A DNA stretch of 64,000 nucleotides, taken from NCBI RefSeq assembly GCF_016625195.1, contig NZ_JACVUP010000010.1, positions 124,001-188,000 of the forward strand, given 5' to 3'. Of this stretch, positions 51,263 through 59,377 are shown piece after piece. This DNA comes from Erwinia sp. S63. GTDB lineage: Bacteria; Pseudomonadota; Gammaproteobacteria; Enterobacterales; Enterobacteriaceae. Positions within the stretch are counted from its first letter, which is position 1. Each line of letters opens with the position of its first letter. The notes under the pieces were generated by a model. It had not been told where the DNA came from, searched no databases, and saw only the letters and a program-made list of their open reading frames with translations. The translations under genes were made by a program, and so were the position numbers.

Positions 51263-52738
51263 TTATTTTATATACCAACCCCAAGGTTGCTGGCTGTCGT
51301 AACGGGTAATTTGCTTTGTTTCGAGATAATTATTCAATCCCCACTCTCCAAGCTCACGACCAATACCGCTCTGCTTATATCCACCCCATGGAGCCTCGGT
51401 AAACGTCGGCTGTGAACAGTTAATCCAGACAATCCCCGCTCGCAGTTTGCGCGCAACACGCTCAGCGCGTTGAAGATCGGCAGACATTACAGCTGCGGCC
51501 AAACCAAAACGAGAGCGATTGGCAGATGCCAGCGCTTCTGCTTCATCATCAAATGCACGGATACACACCACTGGCCCGAAAATTTCCTCACACCAGATCG
51601 CACTATCTTCGCTCATATCGGTAAAGATGGTGGGTTGCAGATAGTAACCCGTGTCCTTTCCCGCCGGACGCCTTCCCCCGCTCAAAAGCGTCGCCCCCTG
51701 CTCTACGCCTAGTGCAATAGCCCTCTGCACCTTCTCATACTGCGTAGCATTGACCAGTGGCCCGAGCAGCACGCCGTTTTCAAATCCACACCCGATGGTG
51801 ATTCTTTCTGCCTCACTCACCAGCCTTTCCAGAAGCGCAGGATAGAGACTGCGCTGAACCAGCACCCGAGACGTTGCAGAACACACTTCGCCCTTGTTCC
51901 AGAAAATACCAAACAGGATCCATTCCACCGCCTGCGTGATATCACTGTCTTCGAAGACAATAAATGCTGACTTCCCACCGAGTTCAAGACTGACATTCTT
52001 GATGTCAGCCGCTGCAGCTTGCATGATTTTTCGCCCGGTTGGCACGCTCCCCGTAAACGCGAGTTTATCAATACCTGGGTGTTCTGTTAGTGCCGCACCG
52101 GCCTCTGCACCCAAGCCCGTGATGACATTAAGCACCCCCGGAGGCAACTCAGCTTCACGGGCAATTTCAGCCAATTGCAAGGCAGTAAGCGGCGTCACTT
52201 CTGAAGGTTTCAGTACCACCGTGCAGCCTGCTGCCAGGGCAGGTGCCACTTTCCATGCCGCCATTAACAGGGGGAAGTTCCACGGAATAATGGCGCCGCA
52301 CACGCCAACGGGCTCTTTACGCGCCACTGCACTAAATCTCTCATCTGACAGGCCAACCGTTTTTTCCCGCTCATCGTCCAACTTTTCTGCCAGATCAGCA
52401 TAAAAGTCGAAGCAATAAGCAGTGTCGCCTATATCCCATAATGCCTCTGGTAGTGGTTTACCGTTATCACGGACTTCCAGCTCAGCAAGCAACTGCTGCT
52501 TATCTCGAATAAGGCTGGCAATACGGCGCAAATAGTCAGCTCGATCTTTACCACTGAGTTCTGGCCAGCCGCTCTTATCGAAAGCATCACGTGCAGCCAG
52601 AACCGCAAGGTTTACATCTTCTTTTGTGGCGGCCGCTATCTGTGCGATAGCAACCTCATTAGAAGGATCGATAGTGTCAAAACTTCCGCCTTTAATCGGC
52701 GCTACCCAGCAGCCATTTATAAAAAGTTGGTTTTTCAT
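51263..52738 (-). CDS. NAD(P)-dependent aldehyde dehydrogenase (candidate 2-oxoglutarate semialdehyde dehydrogenase)
   Basis: 491 residues from the ATG at 52738, with AAGGAG upstream. Motifs: PWNFPLLMAAWKVAPALAAG, KPSEVTPLTALQL, FTGSVPTGRKIM, general base in LELGGKSAFIVF, catalytic Cys in NKGEVCSATSRVLV and EEIFGPVV. It resembles betaine-aldehyde or 2-oxoglutarate-semialdehyde dehydrogenases. With the DapA-family enzyme upstream in the same operon it could catalyse the last step of hydroxyproline breakdown (2-oxoglutarate semialdehyde to 2-oxoglutarate). This assignment is from context. Confidence 0.88.
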   Translation of the reverse strand: MKNQLFINGCWVAPIKGGSFDTIDPSNEVAIAQIAAATKEDVNLAVLAARDAFDKSGWPELSGKDRADYLRRIASLIRDKQQLLAELEVRDNGKPLPEALWDIGDTAYCFDFYADLAEKLDDEREKTVGLSDERFSAVARKEPVGVCGAIIPWNFPLLMAAWKVAPALAAGCTVVLKPSEVTPLTALQLAEIAREAELPPGVLNVITGLGAEAGAALTEHPGIDKLAFTGSVPTGRKIMQAAAADIKNVSLELGGKSAFIVFEDSDITQAVEWILFGIFWNKGEVCSATSRVLVQRSLYPALLERLVSEAERITIGCGFENGVLLGPLVNATQYEKVQRAIALGVEQGATLLSGGRRPAGKDTGYYLQPTIFTDMSEDSAIWCEEIFGPVVCIRAFDDEAEALASANRSRFGLAAAVMSADLQRAERVARKLRAGIVWINCSQPTFTEAPWGGYKQSGIGRELGEWGLNNYLETKQITRYDSQQPWGWYIK

Positions 52739-52770
52739 TATCGATCTCCTTTTATAAAACGTTAGCTTAG

Positions 52771-52910
52771 TCACAACATTCGCAATCGTCTCAATGCAGC
52801 TCTGGCATGCGTAGCAGATGGATCAATCAGCCGGACCTGATGCCCTTTTCTTTGCAGATAGAGGACACTACCAACGCCACAATTACGACAGACTTCTGCT
52901 GTTTTGACAT
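52771..52910 (-). pseudogene. Decayed N-terminus of a DadA-like FAD oxidoreductase
   Basis: On the minus strand an ATG at 52910 opens MSKQQKSVVIV and, after a frame change, continues as GVGSVLYLQRKGHQVRLIDPS before TGA at 52771. This matches the FAD-binding start of DadA-like enzymes (VVIVGGGIVGxxxALYLQRxGxQVTLIDP) and resembles the intact protein encoded at 21881. Most of the gene is lost. It lies between the DapA-family gene and the aldehyde dehydrogenase gene, where a D-hydroxyproline dehydrogenase would be expected. Confidence 0.75.
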
Positions 52911-52966
52911 TTCAATAAGTGGCTAACAGGCAAGCTCAGTCTGTCAGACATCATTACCAGTAAAGG

Positions 52967-53845
52967 CTAATCTTGTGACGCCTCAAAAATTTTTCTGAAC
53001 TTCGCTTTTTCTTCAGTGGTTAACGGCTGCAATGGCATACGCGCATTTCCGGGCTTGAAACCAGTAAGTTCACAGCCGTACTTCACCTTCTGGATAAATT
53101 TCCCCTCTTCCATGCTGGCCATGACCGGGAAAAGTGATCGCATGACGTTCTGTGCTCCGATGAAATCGCCGCGACTGAATTTACGGTAGAAATCACAAAC
53201 TTGATGGGGAAAACAATTTGCCGGCCCGCAGATCCAACTGCTGGCACCCCACATGAAGAAGTCAAATGCAACATCATCTGAACCACATGAGAGCTGGTAA
53301 TGGTCTTTATAGGTGTTTCCAATCTCCACAGCACGCAACACGCTACCGCTACTCTCTTTGATACCCACCACGCGTGGATGATCTTTGAATGCATCCAATA
53401 CGCTAAACCCGACTTCTACGTTGGTGCGCACCGGATAGTTATACAAGACTAAATTAATGTCACTGAATTCATTGAGAATAACGTTGTAATGTCCAATCAA
53501 CTCTTCTTGGGATGGCAAAGCATAATAAGGCGGTGCAATCAGCAGGTTTCGATAACCGGCATCCACGGTTTGTTTAATTTGCTCCAGCACTTCTCGCGTA
53601 CATGAACCATTAGCACCCGCAATCAGTGTACCGCGATCGCCCACTGCAGTTTTAACTGTGTGCAAAACCTGACGTCGCTCCGCATTTGTCAGCGCATAAT
53701 ATTCACCCGTTGAACCCAATGGCACGAAACCACTTACCCCAGCGTTCAGCTGATATTCAATAAGGCTCCCAAGCTCATCGTGATCCACCGCTCCAGCTTC
53801 ATTAAATGGGGTTATCAGGGCGGGTAATATACCGTTAAGTTTCAT
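52967..53845 (-). CDS. DapA/N-acetylneuraminate lyase family enzyme (candidate pyrroline-4-hydroxy-2-carboxylate deaminase)
   Basis: 292 residues from the ATG at 53845 behind GGGAG. Family markers: LPALITPFNEAGAVD, GSTGEYYALTNAERRQVL, Tyr in LVLYNYPVRTNVEV and Schiff-base Lys in VVGIKESSG (Lys 163). The C-terminus GNARMPLQPLT is family-like. The DapA superfamily includes the deaminase of the hydroxyproline pathway that forms 2-oxoglutarate semialdehyde. The aldehyde dehydrogenase gene and a decayed D-amino-acid dehydrogenase lie directly downstream, which supports that role over lysine synthesis. DHDPS proper normally has two Gly/Thr residues in the pyruvate pocket that I cannot distinguish here. 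Confidence 0.85.
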   Translation of the reverse strand: MKLNGILPALITPFNEAGAVDHDELGSLIEYQLNAGVSGFVPLGSTGEYYALTNAERRQVLHTVKTAVGDRGTLIAGANGSCTREVLEQIKQTVDAGYRNLLIAPPYYALPSQEELIGHYNVILNEFSDINLVLYNYPVRTNVEVGFSVLDAFKDHPRVVGIKESSGSVLRAVEIGNTYKDHYQLSCGSDDVAFDFFMWGASSWICGPANCFPHQVCDFYRKFSRGDFIGAQNVMRSLFPVMASMEEGKFIQKVKYGCELTGFKPGNARMPLQPLTTEEKAKFRKIFEASQD

Positions 53846-53980
53846 GCGTATTACTCCCGTTAAGTCAGTTATCAAGAGGTATCACGTCACTATCAAGTCT
53901 CTTCGACAAAGCCCACAAAATTCCGTAAGCAGGTTTTTTGTCATGAATTGATAAGGCGTATTTTTACATACTCGCACTCA

Positions 53981-53990
53981 ATGTATACAT
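53981..53990. promoter_or_regulatory. ATGTATACAT palindrome upstream of the DapA-family gene
   Basis: A perfect 10-bp palindrome 136 bp before the start. FCD-type GntR regulators often bind TTGTATACAA-like sites, so this may be an operator of the regulator encoded at 50394. Confidence 0.35.
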
Positions 53991-54175
53991 GATTGCACAC
54001 AATGACTCATGTGAAGGGAATAGAAGCATGAAATTAGACAAGCCAACCAATAGGAATTACTTATGGATAAAGTTTTACGCTGGTCGACGTTTTCACAAGT
54101 GAGCATCACAATGAGGGGGAATGTGAACGGGGAATATCAGGGCATGCATTCTTTAGTTTTGATTGATAGGTTATA

Positions 54176-54193
54176 GGCCCAGCGCACTGGGCC
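54176..54193 (-). terminator. Hairpin after the flavin oxidoreductase gene
   Basis: GGCCCAG and CTGGGCC form a 7-bp stem around CGCA, about 16 bp past the stop on the minus strand. No T-run is visible. Confidence 0.45.
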
Positions 54194-54208
54194 GCTTAAA
54201 TGGAAAAA

Positions 54209-55300
54209 CTAAACCAGCGTGCCCTTCACGCCATGCGGTTCAGAACGCAAATACTGTGATGGAACCTTGACCTGCGCATTCAGCGCGGCAGCAGCCTGCC
54301 ATGGCCAGTGCGGGTTGTAGAGCACGGCACGTCCCAACGCGACCAGATCGGCATCACCTTGCTCCACCACCGCTTCCGCCTGCTGCGGATCGGTGATCAA
54401 GCCCACACCGATAACAGGGATCTTCACCTGCTGGCGGATATCGCGTGCGAAAGGCAGTTGATAACCCGGCCCCACAGTGATGGATTGCTGTGTTGATAGC
54501 CCACCGCTCGACACATGCACATAATCACAGCCCTGCGCTTCCAAACGCTGACTAAACACAATGGATTGCTCAACATCCCAGCCACCCTCAACCCAATCGC
54601 TGGCAGAGAGACGCACGCCAACTGGAATCGAAGCAGGCACAGCCGCACGTACCGCCGCAAACACCTCAAGTGGGAAACGTAAACGATTCTCCAGTGAACC
54701 ACCGTATTGGTCCTGACGTAGGTTGCTCAGCGGCGACAGGAACTGATGCAGCAGATAACCGTGTGCCGCGTGGATTTCAATCAGCTCAATACCCAGACGC
54801 ACAGCACGCTGCGCGCTATCTACAAATGCCTGTTTGATGCGCGCCAGCCCCGCTTCATCCAAAGCGGTCGGTGCATGATCCTGCTCTGCAAAGCTGAGCG
54901 CTGAAGGAGCCACCGTTTGCCAGCCACCTTCACTCTCCGGCAGTTGATGCCCGCCCTGCCATGGCGCACGGCATGAAGCTTTACGCCCGGCGTGGCCCAG
55001 CTGGATACCCAGACGGATCGGTGACCAGACGCGAATGTCAGAAAGCACGCTGTGTAACGCGGCTTCCGTCTTGTCATCCCACAGCCCGAGATCTCCCGGC
55101 GAGATACGACCTGGCGCTTCAACGGCGGTGGCTTCCAGAATCAGCAATCCTGCGCCAGACAGCGCCAGTGAACCTAAATGGATGCGGTGCCAGCTGCTGG
55201 CGCATCCCGCATCGGCGGAGTATTGGCACATCGGGGCGATCACGATGCGGTTCTCCAGCTCAAGCTCTCCAATCTTTACGGCACTAAACAGTTGGCTCAT
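54209..55300 (-). CDS. NADH:flavin oxidoreductase (old yellow enzyme family, YqjM-like)
   Basis: 363 residues. FMN barrel with APMCQYSADAGCASSWHRIHLGSLALSGAGLLILEATAV, active-site IQLGHAGRKASC, substrate-binding EIHAAHGYLLHQFLSPLSNLRQDQYGGSLENRLRFPLEV and phosphate site GVGLITDPQQAEAVVEQGDADLVALGRAVLYNPHWPW. The MCQYSA and WHxxH features fit the YqjM class, which reduces activated alkenes with NAD(P)H. It is monocistronic. Its role in the island is unknown; it may detoxify electrophiles. Confidence 0.92.
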   Translation of the reverse strand: MSQLFSAVKIGELELENRIVIAPMCQYSADAGCASSWHRIHLGSLALSGAGLLILEATAVEAPGRISPGDLGLWDDKTEAALHSVLSDIRVWSPIRLGIQLGHAGRKASCRAPWQGGHQLPESEGGWQTVAPSALSFAEQDHAPTALDEAGLARIKQAFVDSAQRAVRLGIELIEIHAAHGYLLHQFLSPLSNLRQDQYGGSLENRLRFPLEVFAAVRAAVPASIPVGVRLSASDWVEGGWDVEQSIVFSQRLEAQGCDYVHVSSGGLSTQQSITVGPGYQLPFARDIRQQVKIPVIGVGLITDPQQAEAVVEQGDADLVALGRAVLYNPHWPWQAAAALNAQVKVPSQYLRSEPHGVKGTLV

Positions 55301-55520
55301 CTTTATCCCTTAACGTTGGTAGCAGCAGCGATTTAAACTACGTTAACACCGTTCTGTTAAGGGTGTAGACGTCAATTTGTTTAATAAGTATGAGGAAAAC
55401 GTCCGTGACACCGGATGATTCTCAGTGTCGAACCCGCATTGCGCAAGGGATAGAAGGCAAGAGTTAAAACATCGCGGGATAGTGTAGTGCAGCGAAGTTG
55501 AAGCTAAAAATGAGGGTCGT

Positions 55521-56414
55521 TTAACCCTTTCCCCGACTCCAGTACGCCATAAAACTTACCACCTGTTGCGCTACGTTACGCTCACCCAGCAGATACCGGC
55601 GAATATGCTTCACTGTTGAAGATTCCGCAGCAACCCAGCCATAAAAGCGATGGCTATTATTCGCTGCGCTCTGCCACAAATCCTCCCCCTCAACGTCATC
55701 CGCTGCATGACGAGATGCGCCGATCGCATAGTCAGGAATAAAAGCATGCTGCTTAACCGCATTCACTAAAGCCACACCGTGAGATGTACTCATCTTCTCG
55801 CGTGGCAGCCAAATGACTTCCGCGAAGGCATAGTGACTCAGGTCAACAACGTCATTCTCTAACGGGATTTCCTGAAATACCTGAACGCGGGGAGGTGAAG
55901 CCATTTCAGCCATTTGCTCAATGATTCCCTTAACCGCCGGGAAGGCAGTCTCGTCAGCGATAATTAATGCGCGCTCGACTTGAGAAGCCGGTTTCCACTC
56001 ATACCCTCCACTGTCGGCAGCGTGATCACGATTGGGAGCGACAATTTGCAACGCATCGCCCGGCATGGCGGAGATAACCCAGGCCGAGGCGGGCCCTTCA
56101 GTGCCGTGAATAACAAACTCCACTTCCATTTGTTTCTCCGCGGCAATGACCCGGCGCAGCGTGTACGTTCGCATGATTGGCCGTTGATGTGGGGGGATGC
56201 TTTTGAATTGATCCCACCAGCCGCCGCTCTCGGTTAACGACGAGACCAGACCCTCTGGAGAAGGAAAGAGTATTTTGATGCGCTGATCCGGCCCATCCAT
56301 CTTCATCTGCCTCACCTCTTCGCCGGTGAATACGCAGCTCATCAGGGAAGGTGTCAGCCTGCGCTTTTGCAATAGCGTCACATTGAAGACTCGGTATCCG
56401 GGAACGGTAGCCAT
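55521..56414 (-). CDS. Siderophore-interacting protein (ferric-siderophore reductase, ViuB/SIP family)
   Basis: 297 residues. FAD-binding motif RTYTLRR (about 85-91), then EFVIHGTEGPASAWVISAMPGD, which binds the isoalloxazine and phosphate, and a C-terminal NAD-binding part with LIIADETAFPAVKGIIEQM and FYGWVAAESSTVKHIRRYL. SIP proteins reduce ferric siderophores in the cytoplasm to release iron. Divergent from iutA with a Fur box between them, as in many ferric-aerobactin or hydroxamate loci. A minus-strand promoter would share this region. Confidence 0.92.
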   Translation of the reverse strand: MATVPGYRVFNVTLLQKRRLTPSLMSCVFTGEEVRQMKMDGPDQRIKILFPSPEGLVSSLTESGGWWDQFKSIPPHQRPIMRTYTLRRVIAAEKQMEVEFVIHGTEGPASAWVISAMPGDALQIVAPNRDHAADSGGYEWKPASQVERALIIADETAFPAVKGIIEQMAEMASPPRVQVFQEIPLENDVVDLSHYAFAEVIWLPREKMSTSHGVALVNAVKQHAFIPDYAIGASRHAADDVEGEDLWQSAANNSHRFYGWVAAESSTVKHIRRYLLGERNVAQQVVSFMAYWSRGKG

Positions 56415-56707
56415 TTTTCAACTCTGGCGCTCAGCGCGCACTCTCTGATGTCAAGATGAATACCCGCCTCGGAAGCCCGTTCCCTTATTGAGGGAATGCA
56501 CCGCTATCGCGTGGAGGCAAGCAATAGATTAATAAGCTGTTGTAACTCATTTCCAACATAGACGCACAAGAGGCTGACATTCCATGGGGGCCATACGTGT
56601 CTCATCCTCCCCCACAAATCATTAGCCACTGGCACCAGATCGTAAAATAACCGTTAAATTAACAGGCATTACATGTGATTAGGTGTGTGTAAATATTACA
56701 AAACTTA

Positions 56708-56735
56708 TTGCCAATGTAAATGAAATACCTATCAT
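56708..56735 (+). promoter_or_regulatory. Promoter of the iutA transcript
   Basis: TTGCCA (56708-56713), 16-bp spacer, TATCAT (56730-56735). The Fur box begins 2 bp after the -10. Confidence 0.45.
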
Positions 56736-56737
56736 AA

Positions 56738-56752
56738 CGATAATCATTATCA
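56738..56752. promoter_or_regulatory. fur_box: Fur box between SIP gene and iutA
   Basis: CGATAATCATTATCA matches the 7-1-7 core TGATAATNATTATCA at 13 of 14 positions; the wider 19-mer at 56733 matches GATAATGATAATCATTATC at 17 of 19. Iron repression of the small ORF and iutA is expected. Confidence 0.85.
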
Positions 56753-56773
56753 ATTGATCGACGAGATTTTCTT

Positions 56774-56929
56774 ATGGATAACCGCTTCCAAACAGCGGAT
56801 GTGGATACCACAGGCCTGCGTTCAGGCGCCCGTGTTCGTCCCAACCCTCCAGCGTGCTGCAGCCAAAAACGCATCATCAACGACCCGTTAATTCAGTTCA
56901 ATGTTGAACACTTCATCGGAAAAAAATAA
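56774..56929 (+). CDS. Small ORF of 51 codons between Fur box and iutA
   Basis: ATG at 56774 with a weak GAG site, 51 codons, stop at 56927-56929, only 3 bp before the iutA start. The product (N-terminus MDNRFQTADVDTTG, centre RPNPPACCSQKRI, C-terminus EHFIGKK) has two adjacent Cys and no signal peptide or membrane helix. I do not recognise the family. The tight spacing suggests translational coupling to iutA; it could be a leader peptide or a small iron-related protein. Confidence 0.5.
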   Translation: MDNRFQTADVDTTGLRSGARVRPNPPACCSQKRIINDPLIQFNVEHFIGKK

Positions 56930-56932
56930 CAA

Positions 56933-59122
56933 ATGAAACAGCCTTATCTCTGGGTTTTAAAACCATGCTTGCTTGCCGTGCTCTCTTCCAGCGCCTGGGC
57001 TGAAGAGCCAAAGGAAGATCAGATGGTGGTATCCGCTAGCCGCACCCATCGCAGCGTCGCCGAAATGGCGCAGACCACCTGGATCATTGAGCAGGCTGAA
57101 ATCGAGCAGCAGGTGCAGGGCGGTAAGGAGTTGAAGGAAGTCCTGGCGCAACTCATTCCCGGCATGGATGTCAGCAGCCAGGGGCGAACCAACTACGGTA
57201 TGAATATGCGCGGTCGTTCCATGATGGTTATGGTGGACGGCGTGCGTCTGAATTCATCACGCAGCGACAGCCGTCAGCTTGATTCCATCGATCCTTTCAA
57301 TATCGAGCGCATCGAAGTGATTTCCGGCGCGACCTCACTCTACGGCGGCGGCAGCACCGGCGGCCTGATTAACATTGTCACCAAAAAAGGTCAGGCAGGC
57401 ACCGAGGTCGAGTTGCAAACCGGCGCTAAGAGCGGCTTCAACAGCCATAACGATCATGACGAAAACATCGCGGCTGGCGTGAGCGGAGGCAATGAAAAAG
57501 CTTCCGGACGCCTCTCCGTGGCATATCAGCGTTATGGCGGCTGGTATGATGGCAAAGGCGATGAGGTGATCATTGATAATACCCAGACCGGGCTGCAGTA
57601 TTCCGATCGCCTGGATGTGATGGGCACAGGAACGCTGAACATTGATGAAAACCAGCAATTGCAGCTCACCACGCAGTATTTTAAGAGTGAATCAGACGGT
57701 AAGCATGGGCTGTATCTGGGCGAGAACTTCTCGGCCGTGACCGGTTCGGGCAATGCCTACAACTCAGGCAATCTCAACTCCGATCGCCTGCCCGGCACGG
57801 AACGCCACCTGATTAACCTGCAATATTCGAATACTGATTTTCTCGGTCAGGATTTGGTGGCGCAGATTTATTATCGTGATGAAAACCTGACCTTCTACCC
57901 CTTCCCCACGCTCAGTGGTGGTCGGGTCACCAGTATTGGCGCTTCACAGCAGAAAACAGATTTCTACGGCGCTAAGCTGACGCTCAACAGCAACCCCGTC
58001 GATGCCCTGACGCTCACCTATGGTGTGGACGCTGAGCATGAAACCTTCGATGCCAACCAGCAGTTCTTTGATCTGAACACCGCGGCGCAAAGCGGCGGGA
58101 TGACGCTGGAAAACGCCTATAATGTTGGCCGTTATCCGGGCTACAGCATCACCAACCTCGCCCCTTTCCTGCAGTCCAGCTATGACATTGATGCCATCAC
58201 CCTGAGCGGTGGTGTGCGTTACCAGTACACGAAAAACAAAGTGGATGACTTTGTTGGCTACGCCCAGCAGCAAGCCATTGCCACCGGCCGGGCAACCTCG
58301 GCGGATGCCGTGCCGGGCGGCTCAACAAATTACAATAATCTGCTGTTCAATGCCGGAATACTGGGCCGCATTACCGAGCGCCAGCAGGTATGGTTCAACT
58401 TCTCACAGGGCTTTGAGATCCCGGATCTGGCGAAATATTACGGCTCAGGCACTTATCAGCTGGCTAACGGGCATTACAACCTGCTCAACAGCGTCAACGT
58501 GAATGACTCCAAACTGGATGGCATTAAGGTTGATGCCTACGAGCTGGGTTGGCGTTATACCGGTGATAATCTGCGCACCCAGCTGGCGACGTATTATTCA
58601 CTGTCGGATAAAACCATCAGCATTAATAAAACCGACATGACCATTAACCTTGACGACGATAAGCGACGAATTTATGGCGTTGAGGGTCAGGTCGATTATT
58701 TCTTCAATGACAGTGAATGGAGCACCGGCTCGAATTTCAACATCATCAAATCAGAAACGCGCGTCGACGGAAAATGGGAGAAGCTGACCATTGACAGCGC
58801 CAGCCCGTCGAAAGTCAGCGCCTGGCTGAACTGGGCACCGGGAGACTGGAATCTGCGAGTACAAAGCACGCAAACCTTCGACGTGTCTGATGCTGATGGC
58901 AAGAAAATTAACGGTTATAACACCGTTGATTTCCTGGGAAGCTACGCGTTGCCAGTGGGCAAACTCAGCTTCAGCGTGGAGAACCTGCTGGATAAGGATT
59001 ACACCACGGCATGGGGACAGCGCGCGCCAGGGTTGTACAGCCCGACCTATGGTGATGCCGGGCTTTACACCTATAAAGGCCGCGGCAGGACTTTTGGTCT
59101 GAACTACTCGGTCGTGTTTTAA
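56933..59122 (+). CDS. iutA: TonB-dependent ferric aerobactin receptor IutA
   Basis: 729 residues, close to the 732 of E. coli IutA. Signal peptide ends at SSAWA (about 23); TonB box region EDQMVVSAS. The plug (about 30-170) matches IutA strongly: AEMAQTTWIIEQAEIEQQVQGGKELKEVLAQLIPG, RTNYGMNMRGRSMMVMVDGVRLNSSRSDSRQLDSIDPFNIERIEVISGATSLYGGGSTGGLINIVTKKGQ. The 22-strand barrel ends in the aromatic-terminated strand GRTFGLNYSVVF. It imports ferric aerobactin across the outer membrane with TonB energy. It is under a Fur box. No iucABCD genes are present here. Confidence 0.95.
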   Translation: MKQPYLWVLKPCLLAVLSSSAWAEEPKEDQMVVSASRTHRSVAEMAQTTWIIEQAEIEQQVQGGKELKEVLAQLIPGMDVSSQGRTNYGMNMRGRSMMVMVDGVRLNSSRSDSRQLDSIDPFNIERIEVISGATSLYGGGSTGGLINIVTKKGQAGTEVELQTGAKSGFNSHNDHDENIAAGVSGGNEKASGRLSVAYQRYGGWYDGKGDEVIIDNTQTGLQYSDRLDVMGTGTLNIDENQQLQLTTQYFKSESDGKHGLYLGENFSAVTGSGNAYNSGNLNSDRLPGTERHLINLQYSNTDFLGQDLVAQIYYRDENLTFYPFPTLSGGRVTSIGASQQKTDFYGAKLTLNSNPVDALTLTYGVDAEHETFDANQQFFDLNTAAQSGGMTLENAYNVGRYPGYSITNLAPFLQSSYDIDAITLSGGVRYQYTKNKVDDFVGYAQQQAIATGRATSADAVPGGSTNYNNLLFNAGILGRITERQQVWFNFSQGFEIPDLAKYYGSGTYQLANGHYNLLNSVNVNDSKLDGIKVDAYELGWRYTGDNLRTQLATYYSLSDKTISINKTDMTINLDDDKRRIYGVEGQVDYFFNDSEWSTGSNFNIIKSETRVDGKWEKLTIDSASPSKVSAWLNWAPGDWNLRVQSTQTFDVSDADGKKINGYNTVDFLGSYALPVGKLSFSVENLLDKDYTTAWGQRAPGLYSPTYGDAGLYTYKGRGRTFGLNYSVVF

Positions 59123-59127
59123 CCTCC

Positions 59128-59157
59128 AGGTGGCATCTGCCTGGACAGATGCCACCT
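59128..59157 (+). terminator. iutA terminator hairpin
   Basis: AGGTGGCATCTG and CAGATGCCACCT form a perfect 12-bp stem around CCTGGA, 5 bp after the stop. No long T-run follows, so read-through into the next small gene is possible. Confidence 0.65.
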
Positions 59158-59192
59158 TAAGCTCTCATAACACGCGTCGCAGGCAACACAAT

Positions 59193-59363
59193 ATGAAAGA
59201 CTTCAAAGGAAACAAAAAATCCCTGCCCGTCCGCTATTGCAAGCAGTGCCATAAGCCGATGACCTGGCGTAAAAAGTGGGAAAATTGCTGGGATGAAGTG
59301 CAGTACTGCTCAGAGCGCTGCCGCCGTGCAGGTAAAAGCCACACGAACAGCAGCGGGTCCTGA
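59193..59363 (+). CDS. DUF2256 zinc-ribbon-like protein
   Basis: 56 residues from the ATG at 59193 (a frame to 59130 overlaps the iutA terminator and is unlikely). Conserved DUF2256 pattern: CKQCHKPMTWRKKWENCWDEVQYCSERCRRA, with Cys pairs likely to bind zinc and the WRKKW...CW core. Function unknown; such proteins occur beside photolyase or stress genes in other bacteria. It shares the direction of iutA. Confidence 0.8.
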   Translation: MKDFKGNKKSLPVRYCKQCHKPMTWRKKWENCWDEVQYCSERCRRAGKSHTNSSGS

Positions 59364-59377
59364 CCCGATTTAAACCA

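Noticed and set aside
52967..53845. dapA for lysine biosynthesis
   Set aside because: Context with an aldehyde dehydrogenase, a FAD-oxidoreductase remnant and a GntR regulator fits catabolism better.
59130..59192. Upstream extension of the DUF2256 gene
   Set aside because: It would begin inside the iutA terminator stem; the ATG at 59193 fits the family N-terminus.
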